Of a stretch of DNA of 64,000 nucleotides, positions 62,501 to 64,000 are shown in pieces. Source of the stretch: Glandiceps talaboti (lineage: Eukaryota > Hemichordata > Enteropneusta > Spengelidae). The notes under the pieces were generated by a model. That model searched no databases, was not told the origin of the DNA, and worked only from the letters and a program-made list of their open reading frames with translations. Position numbers and translations under genes: made by a program. The DNA lies in contig NC_135549.1 of assembly GCF_964340395.1 (NCBI RefSeq), positions 4,633,501 to 4,697,500 of the forward strand, written 5' to 3'. Position 1 is the first letter of the stretch. The number at the start of each line of letters is the position of its first letter.

Positions 62501-63470
62501 AAGCAAAATACTTACACTGTGGCAAAAACCTAAATCTCATTGTGATCATGTCGATGGCATATGTTTGTCGTGTTTCCTTCTTATTTTTGTTTTGGTGGAC
62601 ATCTTCCTTTTTCTAGTAATATATGAGATAACTGTAATGTATACTTGGTAAATTGAAATAAGATTACTGTACTATGTTTTATATGCTACTCAGCTTACAA
62701 CATTTCAAATCAACTGTACAAAATTTAAATCCACAATGCCAGTATCTAATTTGAGTGTATATCTGTCACTGCTAACTCGTAATATCAAATAAATGTATCA
62801 AATGAAACTAAAAATACTCTTTTAAAATGTATATCTACACAAGCCCTAATTGAACTCTTTTTTTACCAATTTGTGTGTATTGTTATGAAAATAACAAAAC
62901 TAAATGTCCTAGACCATGGTTTCGTTTACAAGATACTGTACGCCAATTAGACCGACAACCATATTGGTTTTACGTTGGTCGGTCATACGGGATTCGCTAT
63001 GTAAATAATGGTATGTAATGAATAACAGAAACCAGACTGGAGACTTTTAATCAGAAATAGTTTTTTGATCTGTGATAGGCACTCCAATGATATTGCTTCC
63101 AACTGAATGCGAATAATGCATTTCTAACGTAGCATTATGAAGGCCTGATATATATCATTGAAATGAGCTCGAGTGAAGGTTTAAAGGAATTAAGGCATAC
63201 TATTTTTATTGCTGCAGCAGGTGCAGCCCAACCCTATTCTCTAACACACCAATGCACTTTTCATTTAAAAAAGAATTAGTCATGCGTATGGCCCAGCAAC
63301 GTTAGTTTTCAGAGGTGCGTGACATGAGATGAAAATTATTCCACAACAAACACATGACACATGAACGTGTACATAAAATGCAGAAATAACAGATCACAGT
63401 GACAGAATTCTTATTTTGTCATAAAATTTATCTAAATATTTTTTAACTTTTTCATATTGTTTGTTTACAG
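59591..63470 (+). other. Intron 2 of gene 2
   Basis: No repeat array or exon recognised. The frames at 60473 and 61064 (about 110 codons each) are AT-driven and lack signatures. Confidence 0.6.
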
Positions 63471-63538
63471 GTCCCCCTGTCAATATTTCAGTATTTGTGT
63501 ATTTTTCTAGCATACATTCGCTGTCAGAGGTCTCCATG
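63471..63538 (+). CDS. Gene 2 exon 3: beta-1 region of ligand-binding domain
   Basis: The 68-bp exon follows acceptor ttgtttacag and ends ATG before donor gtgagt. It reads PPVNISVFVYFSSIHSLSEV then SM. 'GPPVN(V/I)S' is closer to vertebrate glycine and GABA receptors than the gene 1 version 'GEPVNIS'. The Asn-Ile-Ser sequon is conserved. It leaves in phase 0; the next exon (expected to begin with the 'DY....' strand) is not in the remaining 462 bases. Confidence 0.92.
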
Positions 63539-63799
63539 GTGAGTAGCATTGAATTATTGGCAAATCTGTTTTTGAATCTCCACTATACAATCTACCTCAT
63601 TGTATTACGCATTATTTTGATAGCTGTTCGCTCTGAAATTATATTCTGTTAGATACTGATATAATATCACACAAAGGCAGTACTGATGGAAATTTAAATC
63701 TAACAATGATTCGATTGTGGTATGGTTTGACGTTATGTGTTTAGCTAAATCGGCATCACACACGGCTCTTAATGCATATTCGCTCGGCGACGTAATATC

Positions 63800-63800
<1 letters not shown>

Positions 63801-63879
<79 letters not shown>
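63801..63879. repeat. (TA)n array in gene 2 intron 3
   Basis: A TA tract of about 78 bp with no inverted-repeat element next to it, lying 260 bases after exon 3. Confidence 0.95.
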
Positions 63880-63881
<2 letters not shown>

Positions 63882-64000
63882 TTCCAAACATACAATACCG
63901 TGGTTACACAGCATTTGATTTTTGGCGACACAGTAAGAAAACCTGTGTTTCTTTAGCGGTCAAAAGAAACGACAATTTACGAGACTGTCTTTGAATTCCT

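Overview
This is an intron-rich, AT-rich metazoan chromosome segment, most likely from a marine invertebrate. The evidence is consensus GT/AG splice sites, introns of up to about 27 kb, very many long simple-sequence arrays, a decayed non-LTR retrotransposon, and dispersed repeats rich in 'caaggtcaaaggtca' strings. The phylum cannot be fixed from the sequence alone. There are no operons, ribosome-binding sites, CRISPR arrays or rRNA genes.

The real protein-coding content is two tandem, same-strand paralogues of the Cys-loop (pentameric) ligand-gated chloride channel superfamily, the glycine/GABA/glutamate-gated anion channel group. Nearly all of it lies in exons too short to stand out as open reading frames. 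Gene 1 was assembled here exon by exon at 9229-9299, 9861-9928, 36655-36878, 38249-38331, 40864-40998, 44956-45185, 49809-49937 and 54567-54806 (stop). All splice sites are GT/AG and all reading phases are compatible. A possible signal-peptide exon lies at 4420-4480. Together they encode about 413 residues: extracellular ligand-binding domain, 13-residue Cys-loop, TM1, TM2 with the anion-selective Pro-Ala-Arg motif, TM3, a short cytoplasmic loop and TM4. Gene 2 begins 1.6 kb downstream (ATG 56414). Its first three exons (56414-56493, 59520-59590, 63471-63538) repeat the exon lengths and phases of gene 1, and it runs off the right edge.

Gene 1 has odd features. The loop D arginine that contacts the agonist carboxylate in glycine, GABA and glutamate receptors is Ser. 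The second (loop C) disulfide of glycine receptors is absent. The glutamine at the top of TM1 is Glu opposite a retained 19' Arg.

Layout: 1-9228, upstream sequence with microsatellites and old repeats. 9229-9928, exons 2-3 of gene 1. 9929-36654, a giant intron holding a higher-order minisatellite (10.5-11.5 kb), a 71-bp tandem repeat (11.6-11.9 kb), tetranucleotide arrays tied to a dispersed repeat family (15 and 20.6 kb), a (TA)n-flanked hairpin with a hammerhead-ribozyme-like core (25.1-25.3 kb), and a LINE pseudogene (about 29.9-34.3 kb) between long direct repeats. 36655-54806, exons 4-9. 54807-56413, intergenic with the 3' flank of gene 1 and 5' flank of gene 2. 56414-64000, 5' part of gene 2.

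The two channel genes could encode subunits of the same or related pentamers; that is inference from tandem position and paralogy. The most promising unexplained structure is the inverted repeat at 25141-25314, which can fold on both strands into a hammerhead-like motif next to TA arrays, as known for some Penelope-like retroelements.
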